Source of the DNA: an uncultured Eubacteriales bacterium
GTDB lineage: Bacteria > Bacillota > Clostridia > Christensenellales > Aristaeellaceae
Length of the DNA stretch: 64,000 nt
Reading direction: 5' to 3'
Assembly (NCBI GenBank): GCA_944349855.1
Contig: CALVNS010000004.1
Location: 1-64,000, forward strand
Position numbers and translations under genes: made by a program. Under the pieces are notes generated by a model, which was not told the DNA's origin, made no database searches, and worked only from the letters and a program-made list of their open reading frames with translations. Of this stretch, positions 36,199 to 44,991 are shown piece after piece (within the stretch, counting starts at the first letter, position 1; every line of letters starts with the position of its first letter).

Positions 36199-37239
36199 TT
36201 GTTCAGAACGGGGGACAGGCCGGACGCTGAATGGTCGGAGCGGGCGCTTTCGCGCGCGCAGCGCGCGCGCATGGAACGCGTGAGCGCCGCGCTGGGACCC
36301 GTGCGCGCAGACGCATTTGAGGGCCGTAGTGCAAAAGAACTCTGGGACGCCATTGAGCGTTGCTGGCAGGACGTCGAGAAGAAGCCGATGCGCGCCCAAC
36401 AGGAGCAGGTTGCGCGCGAGGCCGTGCTGCGGGGCCTGGAACGGCAGGCAGACTGCCTCTCCTCGGGCGAACATGCGCTGGTCGAACGGCTGCTCATCCT
36501 GGACGGAGGCGTGACGGTCACCGACTATGAGGAGTTTTGCGCCGCGCAGGCGCTGTGCCGCCGGCTGTGGGCGGATGTGGGCCTGCGAGATGGAAAGCCC
36601 TTTGTGCGCCTGGATGCCACGCTTGCGCAGCCCTTGGCGCAGGCGATGGCGCGGCCTGAGCATACGGGCGTGCGCATGCGGCTCTTTTCCTTTGAGGCGA
36701 CGGTCGCGGCGGCGCTGTACATCGCCGGCGCGCTCGACGATCGAATGCCCCAGGCGCTGTTTGTACGCCAGGTATTGCTCACGGACGAGCATGACGAGGA
36801 GGCGATGCACCTGGCGCGCCACTACCTGTGGGCGGGCTTTGACTGCATGGACTACGAGGACGGCGTGCTGCTGCTGCATCCGGCGCTGTACGATCCCGCG
36901 CCCGTGCTGCGTGGGACGCGTCCGGAGTTGACGTCCTTCACGGCGGAGCAGATCGTGGGCGGCATGCAGGGCATCATGCCCCAGGAGGAGCCGGCCCAGC
37001 GCGCGCTGGAACGCGCGATCGCCGGCGCGCTGCGGGCAGGCGAGGATGCGGAGGAGTGTGCGACGGAGCTGCGCATGCTGGCCAAGCAGGGCGCGGACTT
37101 TGACGCGCTGCGCGAGGTGCTCTCGGGCCGCGTGACGGTCATGCCCGGCGGCGCAATGGAGCGCGCGCTGCGTGCGCTGCTGGCGGCGACGCCGCGCTGG
37201 GCGTGCGAGGAGCGGTTGTGCGCAGCGTCGCTGCAGTGA
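36199..37239 (+). CDS. Hypothetical protein, not recognised
   Basis: 346 residues, mostly alpha-helical in appearance, acidic, without signal peptide or membrane segment. It is Ala/Arg/Leu/Glu-rich and has no conserved cysteine or nucleotide-binding motif. RAQQEQVAREAVLRGLERQA (about 65-84) and PAQRALERAIAGALRAGEDAEECATELRMLA (about 270-300) look like helical bundles. Start is TTG 36199 with GGGGGA about 7 nt upstream. It runs in the same direction as ilvE and the RluA-type gene and ends 13 bp before the latter. Real coding is supported by length, ribosome site and third-position G+C like its neighbours. Confidence 0.65.
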   Translation: MFRTGDRPDAEWSERALSRAQRARMERVSAALGPVRADAFEGRSAKELWDAIERCWQDVEKKPMRAQQEQVAREAVLRGLERQADCLSSGEHALVERLLILDGGVTVTDYEEFCAAQALCRRLWADVGLRDGKPFVRLDATLAQPLAQAMARPEHTGVRMRLFSFEATVAAALYIAGALDDRMPQALFVRQVLLTDEHDEEAMHLARHYLWAGFDCMDYEDGVLLLHPALYDPAPVLRGTRPELTSFTAEQIVGGMQGIMPQEEPAQRALERAIAGALRAGEDAEECATELRMLAKQGADFDALREVLSGRVTVMPGGAMERALRALLAATPRWACEERLCAASLQ

Positions 37240-37252
37240 CGGAGGAGCGAGC

Positions 37253-38122
37253 ATGGACATCGAAGTGCCGCGCGGGCAGGAGCCCGTCAAGCTGTCGGCC
37301 TTTCTGGCCCTGGCGCTGCCGGACGCGCCCGCATGGGCGCTGCGCGAATGCCTGAAAAAGCGCGACGTGCGGCGGGATGGCGCACGCCTGGGCGCGGAGG
37401 ATCTCGTTGTGGGCGGGGATATGCTGCGCGTATTTCTGCCCAAAACGGCGCTTGCGCGCGCGCCGCAGCTTCCGGTGATCTATGAGGACGCGCACGTGCT
37501 GCTCGTGAACAAGCCGCAGGGGCTGAGCGTGCATGAGGACGAGGGCGGCGGCGATACGCTGCTCGCACGCGCGCGGCGCTACCTGGAGGGCAGGGGCGAG
37601 GACACGCGGGAGCTGGCGCTTTGTCACCGGTTGGACAACCAGACCGGCGGGCTGCTGCTGCTGGCCAAGGACGCGCCGGCGCTCGAGGCCGCAAAGGAGG
37701 CCTTTCGCCTGCGTACGATGCACAAGACGTATACCTGCCGCGTCGTCGGCTGCCCGCAGCCGAGGGAGGCGGTGCTGTGCGCCTACCTCAAAAAGGACGC
37801 GCAGGCCGCGCGCGTGCAGGTGCGCGCGCAGCCGTTTGCCGGCGCGCAGCGGATCGAGACGGGCTACCAGGTGCTGCGGGAGGAAGACGGGTTCGCGCGC
37901 CTGTCGGTCGACCTGATCACCGGGCGCACGCATCAGATCCGCGCGCACCTGGCCTTCATCGGCCATCCGATCGTCGGGGACGACAAGTACGGCCTGCGCG
38001 AGGTCAACCGCGCCGCGCACGTGCGCGGCCAGCAGCTGTGGGCGACACGCCTGGAAGTGCATGCCGGCGGCGCGCTGGCGTATCTGGAGGGCCGCGTATT
38101 CGAGGTGCGAGCGCCGTTTTGA
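37253..38122 (+). CDS. RluA-family pseudouridine synthase
   Basis: 289 residues. HRLDNQTGGLLLLAK contains the catalytic Asp of the RluA family, followed by FRLRTMHKTYTCRV and GRTHQIRAHLAFIGHPIVGDDKYG. Residues 1-75 look like a degenerate S4-like RNA-binding domain (LSAFLALALPDAPAWALRECLKKRDVRRDG). It converts uridines of rRNA or tRNA to pseudouridine; the target site is not determined. GGAGGAG lies 5 nt before ATG 37253. Confidence 0.92.
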   Translation: MDIEVPRGQEPVKLSAFLALALPDAPAWALRECLKKRDVRRDGARLGAEDLVVGGDMLRVFLPKTALARAPQLPVIYEDAHVLLVNKPQGLSVHEDEGGGDTLLARARRYLEGRGEDTRELALCHRLDNQTGGLLLLAKDAPALEAAKEAFRLRTMHKTYTCRVVGCPQPREAVLCAYLKKDAQAARVQVRAQPFAGAQRIETGYQVLREEDGFARLSVDLITGRTHQIRAHLAFIGHPIVGDDKYGLREVNRAAHVRGQQLWATRLEVHAGGALAYLEGRVFEVRAPF

Positions 38123-38133
38123 GGCGCGTAGAG

Positions 38134-38162
38134 TTGAACCGGCGGCGCAAAGGGACTATAAT
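38134..38162 (+). promoter_or_regulatory. Promoter of the HAD/DUF362 genes
   Basis: TTGAAC (38134-38139), 17-bp spacer, TATAAT (38157-38162). The start point, about 38169, falls inside the 5' arm of the terminator at 38164-38189. Confidence 0.75.
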
Positions 38163-38163
38163 A

Positions 38164-38189
38164 GACGGGGAAGCAACCCCGTCTTTTTT
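38164..38189 (+). terminator. Terminator of the RluA-type gene, overlapping the next promoter
   Basis: GACGGGG (38164-38170), loop AAGCAA, CCCCGTC (38177-38183) and TTTTTT. Transcripts starting at about 38169 lack most of the 5' arm, so only upstream transcripts can fold the stem. Confidence 0.85.
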
Positions 38190-38219
38190 GCATACATCAG
38201 AATCGGAAGGATGGAAGGC

Positions 38220-39053
38220 ATGAAACCGATACGCATGATCGCCGTCGACATGGACGGCACGCTGCTGGACAGCAGCCAGCAGATCCCGAAGGAGAACGCG
38301 CAGGCCCTGATCGAGGCCGCGCGCGCGGGCATCGCCGTGGTCATCTGCTCGGGCCGCATGGTGGAGGATGTCAGCCGGTTCGCGCGTGAATCGGACATCC
38401 CCTGCATGATCGCGTCCGGAAACGGCGCGCGGCTGCTGGACGCGCCGCTGCCCGGCGGCCGGATCATCGCGCGTCACGACATGCCCACGGACGGGACGAT
38501 CCAGCATGTGTTGGACATGCTGCTGGAGGAGGGGCTGATCGTCAACGGATTCCGGGACGGCGAGGTCTATACCGTCCGCCCGGCCGGCGCGCCCCAGTGG
38601 CAGCACCACCTCGCCAGGCGCAAGCTCGCGCGCATCTTTTACGGCGAGGAGCCGATGCGCCAGGCGGCGCAGGCGGGCCTGATCAAGATCGTCGCCGTGC
38701 AGATGAAGGCGGACGGCAGCCTTGCGCGCGCGCGGGAGCGGCTCAGGGACGTCGCCGGCATCGAGACGACCAGCTCCTGGACAGACAACATCGAGATCAT
38801 GCCCGCGGGTGTGGACAAAGGCAGCGCGCTGCGCGAGCTGGGCGCCTACCTTGGCATCGCGCCGGAGGAGATCATGGCGATCGGCGATCAGGAGAACGAC
38901 CGGCCGATGCTCCAGCTGGCCGGACACAGCACGGCCATGGGCAACGCGACGGACGAGATCAAGGCGCTTTGCCGGCACCAGACGCGGACGAACGACGAGG
39001 CTGGCGTCGCATGGGCCGTGCGCCGCTGGGCGCTGGGGGAGGAAAGGGCATGA
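38220..39053 (+). CDS. HAD-superfamily Cof-type phosphatase
   Basis: 277 residues. Motif I AVDMDGTLLDS contains the nucleophile Asp, motif II is VICSGR, and motif IV GDQENDRPML with the preceding Lys in DKGSAL is the Cof/IIB pattern. It is a cytosolic sugar-phosphate or nucleotide phosphatase of broad specificity. GGAAGG lies 9 nt before ATG 38220; ATG 38211 is a possible alternative start. The stop overlaps the DUF362 gene start (ATGA). Confidence 0.92.
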   Translation: MKPIRMIAVDMDGTLLDSSQQIPKENAQALIEAARAGIAVVICSGRMVEDVSRFARESDIPCMIASGNGARLLDAPLPGGRIIARHDMPTDGTIQHVLDMLLEEGLIVNGFRDGEVYTVRPAGAPQWQHHLARRKLARIFYGEEPMRQAAQAGLIKIVAVQMKADGSLARARERLRDVAGIETTSSWTDNIEIMPAGVDKGSALRELGAYLGIAPEEIMAIGDQENDRPMLQLAGHSTAMGNATDEIKALCRHQTRTNDEAGVAWAVRRWALGEERA

Positions 39054-40168
39054 CGCGCGTATCGCTGATCCCCTGTGCGGACTATGCGCGCGACGCGGTC
39101 GGGCGCGCCGTGCATGAGGCGCTCGCGCCGCTGGGCGGCATGGAGGCATTCGTGCGGCCCGGCATGCGCGTGCTGGTCAAGGTCAACCTGCTGATGCGTC
39201 GCGCGCCCGAGCGCGCGACGACCACGCATCCCGAGGTGGTGCGCGCGGTCTGCGAGGAGGTCATGCAGGCGGGCGGCACGGCCATCGTCGCGGACAGCCC
39301 GGGCGGCCCGTTCACGCGCGGGGCGCTGCGCGGCGTGTACGAGACCTGCGGCATGCGCGCGCTGCAGGAAGCGGGCGTGTGCGAGCTCAACGACGACTTT
39401 TCGAGCGCCACCTGTGCGTTCCCGCAGGGGCACATCGCGTACTCGCTGGACGTCATCGCCTGCGCGCTGCACGCGGATGCGATCATCGACGTGGGCAAGC
39501 TCAAGACGCACGGCCTGACGGGCATGACTGCCTGCGCGAAGAACCTGTTCGGCCTGGTGCCGGGCACGGTCAAGGCGGAGTACCACGCGCGCTATCCCGA
39601 CATCGACGACTTTTCGACGATGCTGTGCGACCTGTGCGCCTTCGCCCGGCCCGCGCTGTGCGTGCTGGATGCGGTCGACGCCATGGAGGGCGAGGGGCCG
39701 TCCGGCGGCCGTCCGCGCCGCGTGGGCGCGATCCTGGCGGGCGTCGATCCGCACGCGGTGGACGCCGTCGCCGCGCGCCTGATCGGGCTGGACGAGGAGC
39801 GGGTGACGACGCTGCGCGCCGCGCGCAGGCTGGGCCTGCTCGACGCGCCGCAGGTGCTGGGCGCGTGTGTGGAGGACCTGTGCGTGCAGGGCTTCGACCT
39901 GCCGGGGCCGTCCTCCGCGCTGTCCGGCCGCTGGCTGCTGACGCACCTGCCGGGCTTTCTGCGGCCCAGGCCCGTCTTCACGCACGCAGCGTGCGACGGA
40001 TGCGGCACGTGCCTGCGCGCCTGCCCGGCCCACGCCATCTCGATGGACAGCGCAAACCGGCCGCGCGTGGACATGCGCAAGTGCATCCGCTGCTTCTGCT
40101 GCCAGGAGCTGTGCCCGAAGACGGACGTGCGCATCCACCGAAACCCGGTATTCCGCTATCTGCGCTGA
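39050..40168 (+). CDS. DUF362 protein with two C-terminal 4Fe-4S clusters
   Basis: 372 residues. The DUF362 domain (VLVKVNLL ... TTTHPEVVRAV ... VADSPGGPF ... DVGKLKTHGLTGMTACAKNLFG) is followed by a short linker and a ferredoxin-like tail with two C-x2-C-x2-C-x3-C clusters (CDGCGTCLRACP and CIRCFCCQELCP). DUF362 proteins are oxygen-sensitive electron carriers or enzymes of mostly unknown role. Translation is coupled to the HAD gene, and rarA follows after 27 bp, a combination that gives no obvious functional link. Confidence 0.9.
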   Translation: MTRVSLIPCADYARDAVGRAVHEALAPLGGMEAFVRPGMRVLVKVNLLMRRAPERATTTHPEVVRAVCEEVMQAGGTAIVADSPGGPFTRGALRGVYETCGMRALQEAGVCELNDDFSSATCAFPQGHIAYSLDVIACALHADAIIDVGKLKTHGLTGMTACAKNLFGLVPGTVKAEYHARYPDIDDFSTMLCDLCAFARPALCVLDAVDAMEGEGPSGGRPRRVGAILAGVDPHAVDAVAARLIGLDEERVTTLRAARRLGLLDAPQVLGACVEDLCVQGFDLPGPSSALSGRWLLTHLPGFLRPRPVFTHAACDGCGTCLRACPAHAISMDSANRPRVDMRKCIRCFCCQELCPKTDVRIHRNPVFRYLR

Positions 40169-40195
40169 CGCGCCCTGCGCGCGAGGAGGATGAAT

Positions 40196-41539
40196 ATGGA
40201 GCAGCAATCTCTGTTTGGCGACCGCGCGGCGGGCGCGCCGCTGGCCAGCCGCCTGCGGCCCCGGACGCTCGATGAATTCGTGGGCCAGCGCCACCTGCTG
40301 GGCCAGGGCGGCGTGCTGCGAAGGCTGATCGAGCAGGATCAGGCGGCGTCCATGATCTTCTGGGGGCCGCCGGGCGTGGGCAAGACGACGCTCGCGCGCC
40401 TGATCGCGGGCAGGACGCAGGCGAATTTCGTGGACTTCAGCGCCGTGACCAGCGGGATCAAGGAGATCAAGGAGGTCATGCAGCGCGCGGAGAAGGCGCG
40501 CGCGATGGGGCTCAAGACGCTGCTGTTTGTGGACGAGATCCACCGTTTCAACAAGGCGCAGCAGGATGCGTTCCTGCCGTTTGTGGAGAAGGGGAGCATC
40601 ATCCTCATCGGCGCGACGACGGAGAATCCGTCCTTTGAGATCAACGCGGCGCTGCTGTCCCGCTGCAAGGTGTTCGTCCTGCAGGCGCTGACGGAGGAGG
40701 ACCTGATGGCGCTCCTGCGCCGGGCGCTGCGGGACCCGCGCGGGTTTGGCAACCAGCGCGTCGAGATCGACGGCGAACTGCTTCAAACGATCGCGGCGTT
40801 TGCCAACGGCGACGCGCGCGTGGCCCTGAGCACGCTGGAGATGGCGGTGCTCAACGGCGAGCTGCTGGCGGACGGCGCCGCCCGCGTCACGCGCGAGACG
40901 CTCGCCCAGTGCGTGAGCCGCAAGTCGCTGCTGTACGACAAGCATGGCGAGGAGCACTACAACCTCATCTCCGCGCTGCACAAGTCCATGCGCAACAGCG
41001 ACCCGGACGCCGCGGTCTACTGGCTCTCGCGCATGCTCGAGGCAGGGGAGGATCCGCTGTACGTCGCCCGGCGCGTCATTCGCTTTGCCAGCGAGGACGT
41101 GGGCCTGGCGGACAGCCGCGCCCTGTCGCTGGCGGTGGACGCCTATCAGGCCTGCCACATGATCGGCCTGCCCGAGTGCTCGCTGGCGCTGACGCAGGCG
41201 GTCGTCTACCTGTCGCTCGCGCCCAAGAGCAACGCATGCTACGTCGCCTACGAGCGCGCCAAACAGGACGCGCAGCGCATGCTCGCAGAGCCCGTGCCGC
41301 TGGTCATTCGCAACGCGCCGACGCAGCTGATGGCCGACCTGCACTACGGCGAGGGCTACGTCTATGCGCACGACACGCAGGAGCGCATCGCCGCGATGCA
41401 GTGCCTGCCGGACAGTCTGGCGGACCGGCGTTATTACGAGCCGACCGACCAGGGCAACGAGGCGCGCCTGGCGCAGCGGCTTGCGCAGATCCGGGCCTGG
41501 CGCGAGGCGCACGCGCCCGGGCGCGCGCCGCAGGACTGA
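40196..41539 (+). CDS. rarA: Replication-associated recombination protein RarA (MgsA)
   Basis: 447-residue AAA+ ATPase of the clamp-loader clade that acts at stalled replication forks. N-terminal LASRLRPRTLDEFVGQ is typical; Walker A is GPPGVGKTT, Walker B LLFVDEIHRFNK, sensor 1 GATTENPSFE. The C-terminal tetramerisation region (RRVIRFASEDVGLAD ... YLSLAPKSNACYVAY) is complete. GAGGAGG is 7 nt before ATG 40196; ATG 40190 is too near the ribosome site. It ends 11 bp from a convergent gene without a visible terminator. Confidence 0.96.
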   Translation: MEQQSLFGDRAAGAPLASRLRPRTLDEFVGQRHLLGQGGVLRRLIEQDQAASMIFWGPPGVGKTTLARLIAGRTQANFVDFSAVTSGIKEIKEVMQRAEKARAMGLKTLLFVDEIHRFNKAQQDAFLPFVEKGSIILIGATTENPSFEINAALLSRCKVFVLQALTEEDLMALLRRALRDPRGFGNQRVEIDGELLQTIAAFANGDARVALSTLEMAVLNGELLADGAARVTRETLAQCVSRKSLLYDKHGEEHYNLISALHKSMRNSDPDAAVYWLSRMLEAGEDPLYVARRVIRFASEDVGLADSRALSLAVDAYQACHMIGLPECSLALTQAVVYLSLAPKSNACYVAYERAKQDAQRMLAEPVPLVIRNAPTQLMADLHYGEGYVYAHDTQERIAAMQCLPDSLADRRYYEPTDQGNEARLAQRLAQIRAWREAHAPGRAPQD

Positions 41540-41550
41540 ACAGGGACGGC

Positions 41551-42012
41551 TCAAATCTTTCGAATCGGGAAATACATATGGTTTTTTCCGGTCTTGGGGC
41601 AGGTAAAGTCATGTACGGCGCCCACCAGGGGCAGATGATTGTCCTCCAAATAGCGGAGGGCCTCGGAAAAGGTATTTCCCGTCTCACATTCGACGCATAA
41701 ATACGTATAGCCGGGGATGGTCCACTTGACCCAGCCCGCCGGCGCTTGGGCGCCGTCTTCACACTCGACCCCGGCAAGGTACAGGCCTTTGCTGAAATCC
41801 TCCCAGGGCATAAAAGAGCGTGAAAAATCGGACATGGCGCCCCAGATGCCCACAATATGTCCGTCCGCATCCTTTTTGGCCAGGGGTTGAACCTGCGCAA
41901 AATGGGCGTTGGCCTCATCCCATAGCCTTTGGATGAAGCCTTCGCCATCATCTGTCGAGCCCTCTTTTCCGATCACGACAAATGACGCCTTCGTGCATAT
42001 CGTTGATTTCAT
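41551..42012 (-). CDS. GyrI-like/effector-binding domain protein
   Basis: 153 residues resembling the stand-alone effector-binding (GyrI-like, SRPBCC-type) domain of AraC/MerR regulators: FVVIGKEGS near the start, IVGIWGAMSDFSRSF, LYLAGVECEDGAQAPAGWVKWTIPGYTYL and a FPIRK end. No DNA-binding domain is present. Relatives bind small hydrophobic or toxic molecules or antagonise gyrase inhibitors. ATG 42012 has GGAGG 9 nt upstream; longer in-frame starts lack a ribosome site. Codon use is less G+C-biased than its neighbours, so it may be recently acquired. Confidence 0.75.
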   Translation of the reverse strand: MKSTICTKASFVVIGKEGSTDDGEGFIQRLWDEANAHFAQVQPLAKKDADGHIVGIWGAMSDFSRSFMPWEDFSKGLYLAGVECEDGAQAPAGWVKWTIPGYTYLCVECETGNTFSEALRYLEDNHLPLVGAVHDFTCPKTGKNHMYFPIRKI

Positions 42013-42080
42013 GATCCTCATCCTCCCCCCAAGGCCTTTGGCCGGTTTGCAGGAGTGTCTGTGTGATCCGTTTATGCGGA

Positions 42081-43799
42081 TCATTCCATATAGCCGCCCT
42101 TCATTGGCGAGGCGGCGCAGCGGCAGTAGAGGCCCAGCACGCCGCGCGTATAGCGGGGCGGGCGCGGCTGCCAGCGGGCGCGGCGCTCGTGGAGGATGCG
42201 CTCGACCTCTTCAGGCGCGCATGCCCGCCCGCTCACCCCGACGATGGCGAGCACCCGCGCCGGGATGTCGATGCGGATCAGATCGCCCTCCTCGACCAGC
42301 GCGATGGGGCCGCCTGCCGCGGCCTCCGGGCTGACGTGGCCGATGGCTGGGCCCTTGGAAGCGCCCGAAAAGCGACCGTCGGTGATCAACGCGATGGCGC
42401 GGCCCAGCTCCGGGTCGGAGGCGATCGCCTCGGTGGTGTAGAACATCTCCGGCATGCCGCTGCCGCGCGGGCCCTCATAGCGGATGAATACCGCGTCGCC
42501 GGGCCGGATGTCGTGGCGCAGCACGGCCTCGATGGCGTCCTCCTCGCAGTCGAACGGGCGCGCGCGCAGCGTCGCCTGGAACATCTCGCGCGGCACCGCC
42601 GTGTGCTTGACCACCGCGCCCTCCGGCGCGAGGTTGCCCTTGAGGATGGCGATGGCGCCGTCGCGGCCGATGGGGTCGTCAAACGGCCGGATGACGTCCG
42701 CGCGCGTCAGGTTCCAGGGCCTCAGGCGCGCCTCGCAGCGCGCGAAGAAGCCGTCTGCGTGCAGGCGCTCGAGGTTTTCACCGAGTGTATGGCCGGTGAC
42801 GGTCATCGCGTCCAGGTGCAGCATGGAGCGGATCTCCTCCATGACCGCGGGCACGCCGCCGGCGTAGTGGAAGAACTGCGCGGGCCAGCGCCCGGCCGGG
42901 CGGATGTCGAGCAGATAGTGCGCGCCGCGGTGCAGGCGGTCGAACGTCTCCGCATCCAGATCGACGCCAAACTCGTGCGCGATGGCGGGCAGGTGCAGCA
43001 GGCTGTTCGTCGAGCCCGAGATCGCCGCATGGACCATGACCGCGTTTTCAAAGCTCTCGCGCGTGACGATCTGCCGCGCCGTGACGCCCTCGCGGGCAAG
43101 CTCCGCCGCGCGAAGGCCCGCGCGGTAGGCGGCCTCCTCAAGCTCCGGCTCTTCGGCCGGCATCAGCGCCGTGCCGGGCAGCGCCAGCCCCAGCGCCTCG
43201 GCCATGATCTGCATTGTCGAGGCCGTGCCCATGAAGCTGCACGCGCCGCAGCCGGGGCAGGCATGGTGCTTGTAGTACGTCAGCTGTTCCTGTGTGATCT
43301 CGCCGCGCCGCTGCATGGCGCTGTATTTGCCGATCTGCTCCAGCGTCAGCAGGTCGGGCCCGGCGGCCATCACGCCGCCCGGCACCATCACAGCGGGGAT
43401 GTCGATGCGCCCGATGCCCATCAGCTGCGCGGGCACGGCCTTGTCGCAACTGGAGATGAACACGCCCGCGTCAAACGTCGTGGCGTTGGCGTGCACCTCG
43501 ATCATGCCCGCGATCAGGTCCCGATGCGCAAGCGAATAGTTGATGCCGTCGTGCCCCTGCGCCATGCCGTCGCAGATGTCCGTGGCAAAGTAGCGTGCCG
43601 GCTTGGCGCCGCCATCCTGCGCGCCGCGCACCGCCGCCTCGACGAGGCGGTTGAGGTGCGCGCTGCCGGGGTGGCTGTCGCCATACGTGCTCTCCACGAG
43701 CACCTGCGGCCGCTCCAGATCCTCGCGCGTCCAGCCCATGCCCATGCGCAGCGGGTCCATCTCCGGCGCGAGCGCGCGCACCTTCTGGCTGCTTAGCAT
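42081..43799 (-). CDS. ilvD: IlvD/Edd-family dehydratase (dihydroxy-acid or sugar-acid dehydratase)
   Basis: 572 residues of the iron-sulfur dehydratase family. Cysteines C118 (SSCDK) and C181/C184/C187 (CPGCGAC) are in the usual blocks, and the SGSTN and PIGRDGAIAILKGNLAPEGAV C-terminal motifs are present. At the place where IlvD proteins have PCN (third cluster cysteine) this one reads SHPGSAHL (G45). It may therefore bind its cluster differently or belong to a subgroup acting on another hydroxy acid. ATG 43799 is used; AAAGGA lies about 10 nt before it. Divergent from the GH130 gene, which hints at a sugar role, whereas ilvE 6 kb away hints at branched-chain amino acids. Confidence 0.8.
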   Translation of the reverse strand: MLSSQKVRALAPEMDPLRMGMGWTREDLERPQVLVESTYGDSHPGSAHLNRLVEAAVRGAQDGGAKPARYFATDICDGMAQGHDGINYSLAHRDLIAGMIEVHANATTFDAGVFISSCDKAVPAQLMGIGRIDIPAVMVPGGVMAAGPDLLTLEQIGKYSAMQRRGEITQEQLTYYKHHACPGCGACSFMGTASTMQIMAEALGLALPGTALMPAEEPELEEAAYRAGLRAAELAREGVTARQIVTRESFENAVMVHAAISGSTNSLLHLPAIAHEFGVDLDAETFDRLHRGAHYLLDIRPAGRWPAQFFHYAGGVPAVMEEIRSMLHLDAMTVTGHTLGENLERLHADGFFARCEARLRPWNLTRADVIRPFDDPIGRDGAIAILKGNLAPEGAVVKHTAVPREMFQATLRARPFDCEEDAIEAVLRHDIRPGDAVFIRYEGPRGSGMPEMFYTTEAIASDPELGRAIALITDGRFSGASKGPAIGHVSPEAAAGGPIALVEEGDLIRIDIPARVLAIVGVSGRACAPEEVERILHERRARWQPRPPRYTRGVLGLYCRCAASPMKGGYME

Positions 43800-43943
43800 C
43801 TCCAATCCATCCTTTCGGTCCCGTTTGCCTCCATTGTAGCATGAATCGGCCGAAAAACGTCGGAAGAATCCAAAAAAGGCTCGATTTTTTCGCCCGTATG
43901 CGTCATAATGGAGGCAGAACAGAATTTCATGAGGAGGGATCCC

Positions 43944-44933
43944 ATGGCACGTATCCTCGCGGACGCCTTGCCCAACCTTCCCTGGCAGGACCGGCCTGCC
44001 GGTTGCACCGACCCCGTGTGGCGCTACAGCGGCAACCCCATCATCCAGCGAAACGCCATCCCATCCAGCAACAGCGTGTTCAACAGCGCGGCCGTCCCGT
44101 TCAAGGGCGGATTTGCGGGCGTCTTTCGCTGCGACTCCAGGTCGGTGAGCATGGACCTCTTCGCCGGCTTTTCCGACGACGGCCTGCACTGGCGGATCGA
44201 TCCCGACCCCATCCGCTTTGAGGGCGACCCGGAGGTGACGGCGCGCGAATACCGCTACGACCCGCGCGTATGCTTCATGGACGGCAGATACTACGTCACC
44301 TGGTGCAACGGCTACCACGGGCCGACGATCGGCATCGGCTGGACGGAGGACTTTCAGACGTTCCACCAGCTGGAAAACGCGTTCCTGCCCTATAACCGCA
44401 ACGGCGTGCTCTTCCCGCGCAAGATCGGCGGCCGCTATGCGATGCTCAGCCGCCCGTCGGACACCGGCCACACGCCCTTTGGCGACATCTTTGTGAGCTT
44501 CAGCCCGGACCTCACGTACTGGGGCGGCCACCGCTACGTGATGGGCACCATCCGGGACGACCGCTCCGCCTGGCAGTCGACGAAGATCGGACCGGGCCCG
44601 ATCCCCATCGAGACGGACGAGGGCTGGCTGCTGATCTATCACGGCGTGCTCACGACCTGCAACGGCTACGTCTACCGCGTGGGCGCGGCGCTGCTGGATC
44701 TGGAGCGCCCCTGGATCGTCAAGGAGCGCGGCGCGTGGTACATCCTGGGGCCGCAGGAGCTGTACGAGTGCGTGGGCGACGTGCCCAATGTCACCTTCCC
44801 CTGCGCGGCGCTGTGCGACGGCGCGACGGGGCGCATCGCCATGTACTACGGCTGCGCGGACACGGTGACGGGCATCGCCTTCACCACGGCCGACGACCTG
44901 ATTGCCTTCATCAAGGCGCATCCGCTCAAGTAA
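43944..44933 (+). CDS. Glycoside hydrolase/phosphorylase family 130
   Basis: 329 residues, five-bladed beta-propeller type. The blocks [57 protein letters not shown] and [10 protein letters not shown] are the GH130 pattern. Members phosphorolyse beta-1,4- or 1,2-mannosides to mannose 1-phosphate; the preference cannot be assigned. GAGGAGGG precedes ATG 43944. No signal peptide, so it would act on imported mannosides. CATAAT (43904-43909) may be the -10 box. Confidence 0.9.
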   Translation: MARILADALPNLPWQDRPAGCTDPVWRYSGNPIIQRNAIPSSNSVFNSAAVPFKGGFAGVFRCDSRSVSMDLFAGFSDDGLHWRIDPDPIRFEGDPEVTAREYRYDPRVCFMDGRYYVTWCNGYHGPTIGIGWTEDFQTFHQLENAFLPYNRNGVLFPRKIGGRYAMLSRPSDTGHTPFGDIFVSFSPDLTYWGGHRYVMGTIRDDRSAWQSTKIGPGPIPIETDEGWLLIYHGVLTTCNGYVYRVGAALLDLERPWIVKERGAWYILGPQELYECVGDVPNVTFPCAALCDGATGRIAMYYGCADTVTGIAFTTADDLIAFIKAHPLK

Positions 44934-44943
44934 AGACAAGGAC

Positions 44944-44969
44944 GCCGGGCCTCCAGTGCGGGGCCCGGC
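44944..44969. terminator. Hairpin between the GH130 and DUF6440 genes
   Basis: GCCGGGCC (44944-44951) pairs with GGCCCGGC (44962-44969) across a 10-base loop; followed by ACGTTTGG, so a weak T-tract. It lies between convergent genes. Confidence 0.45.
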
Positions 44970-44991
44970 ACGTTTGGTCTGGCGGCTTTGC

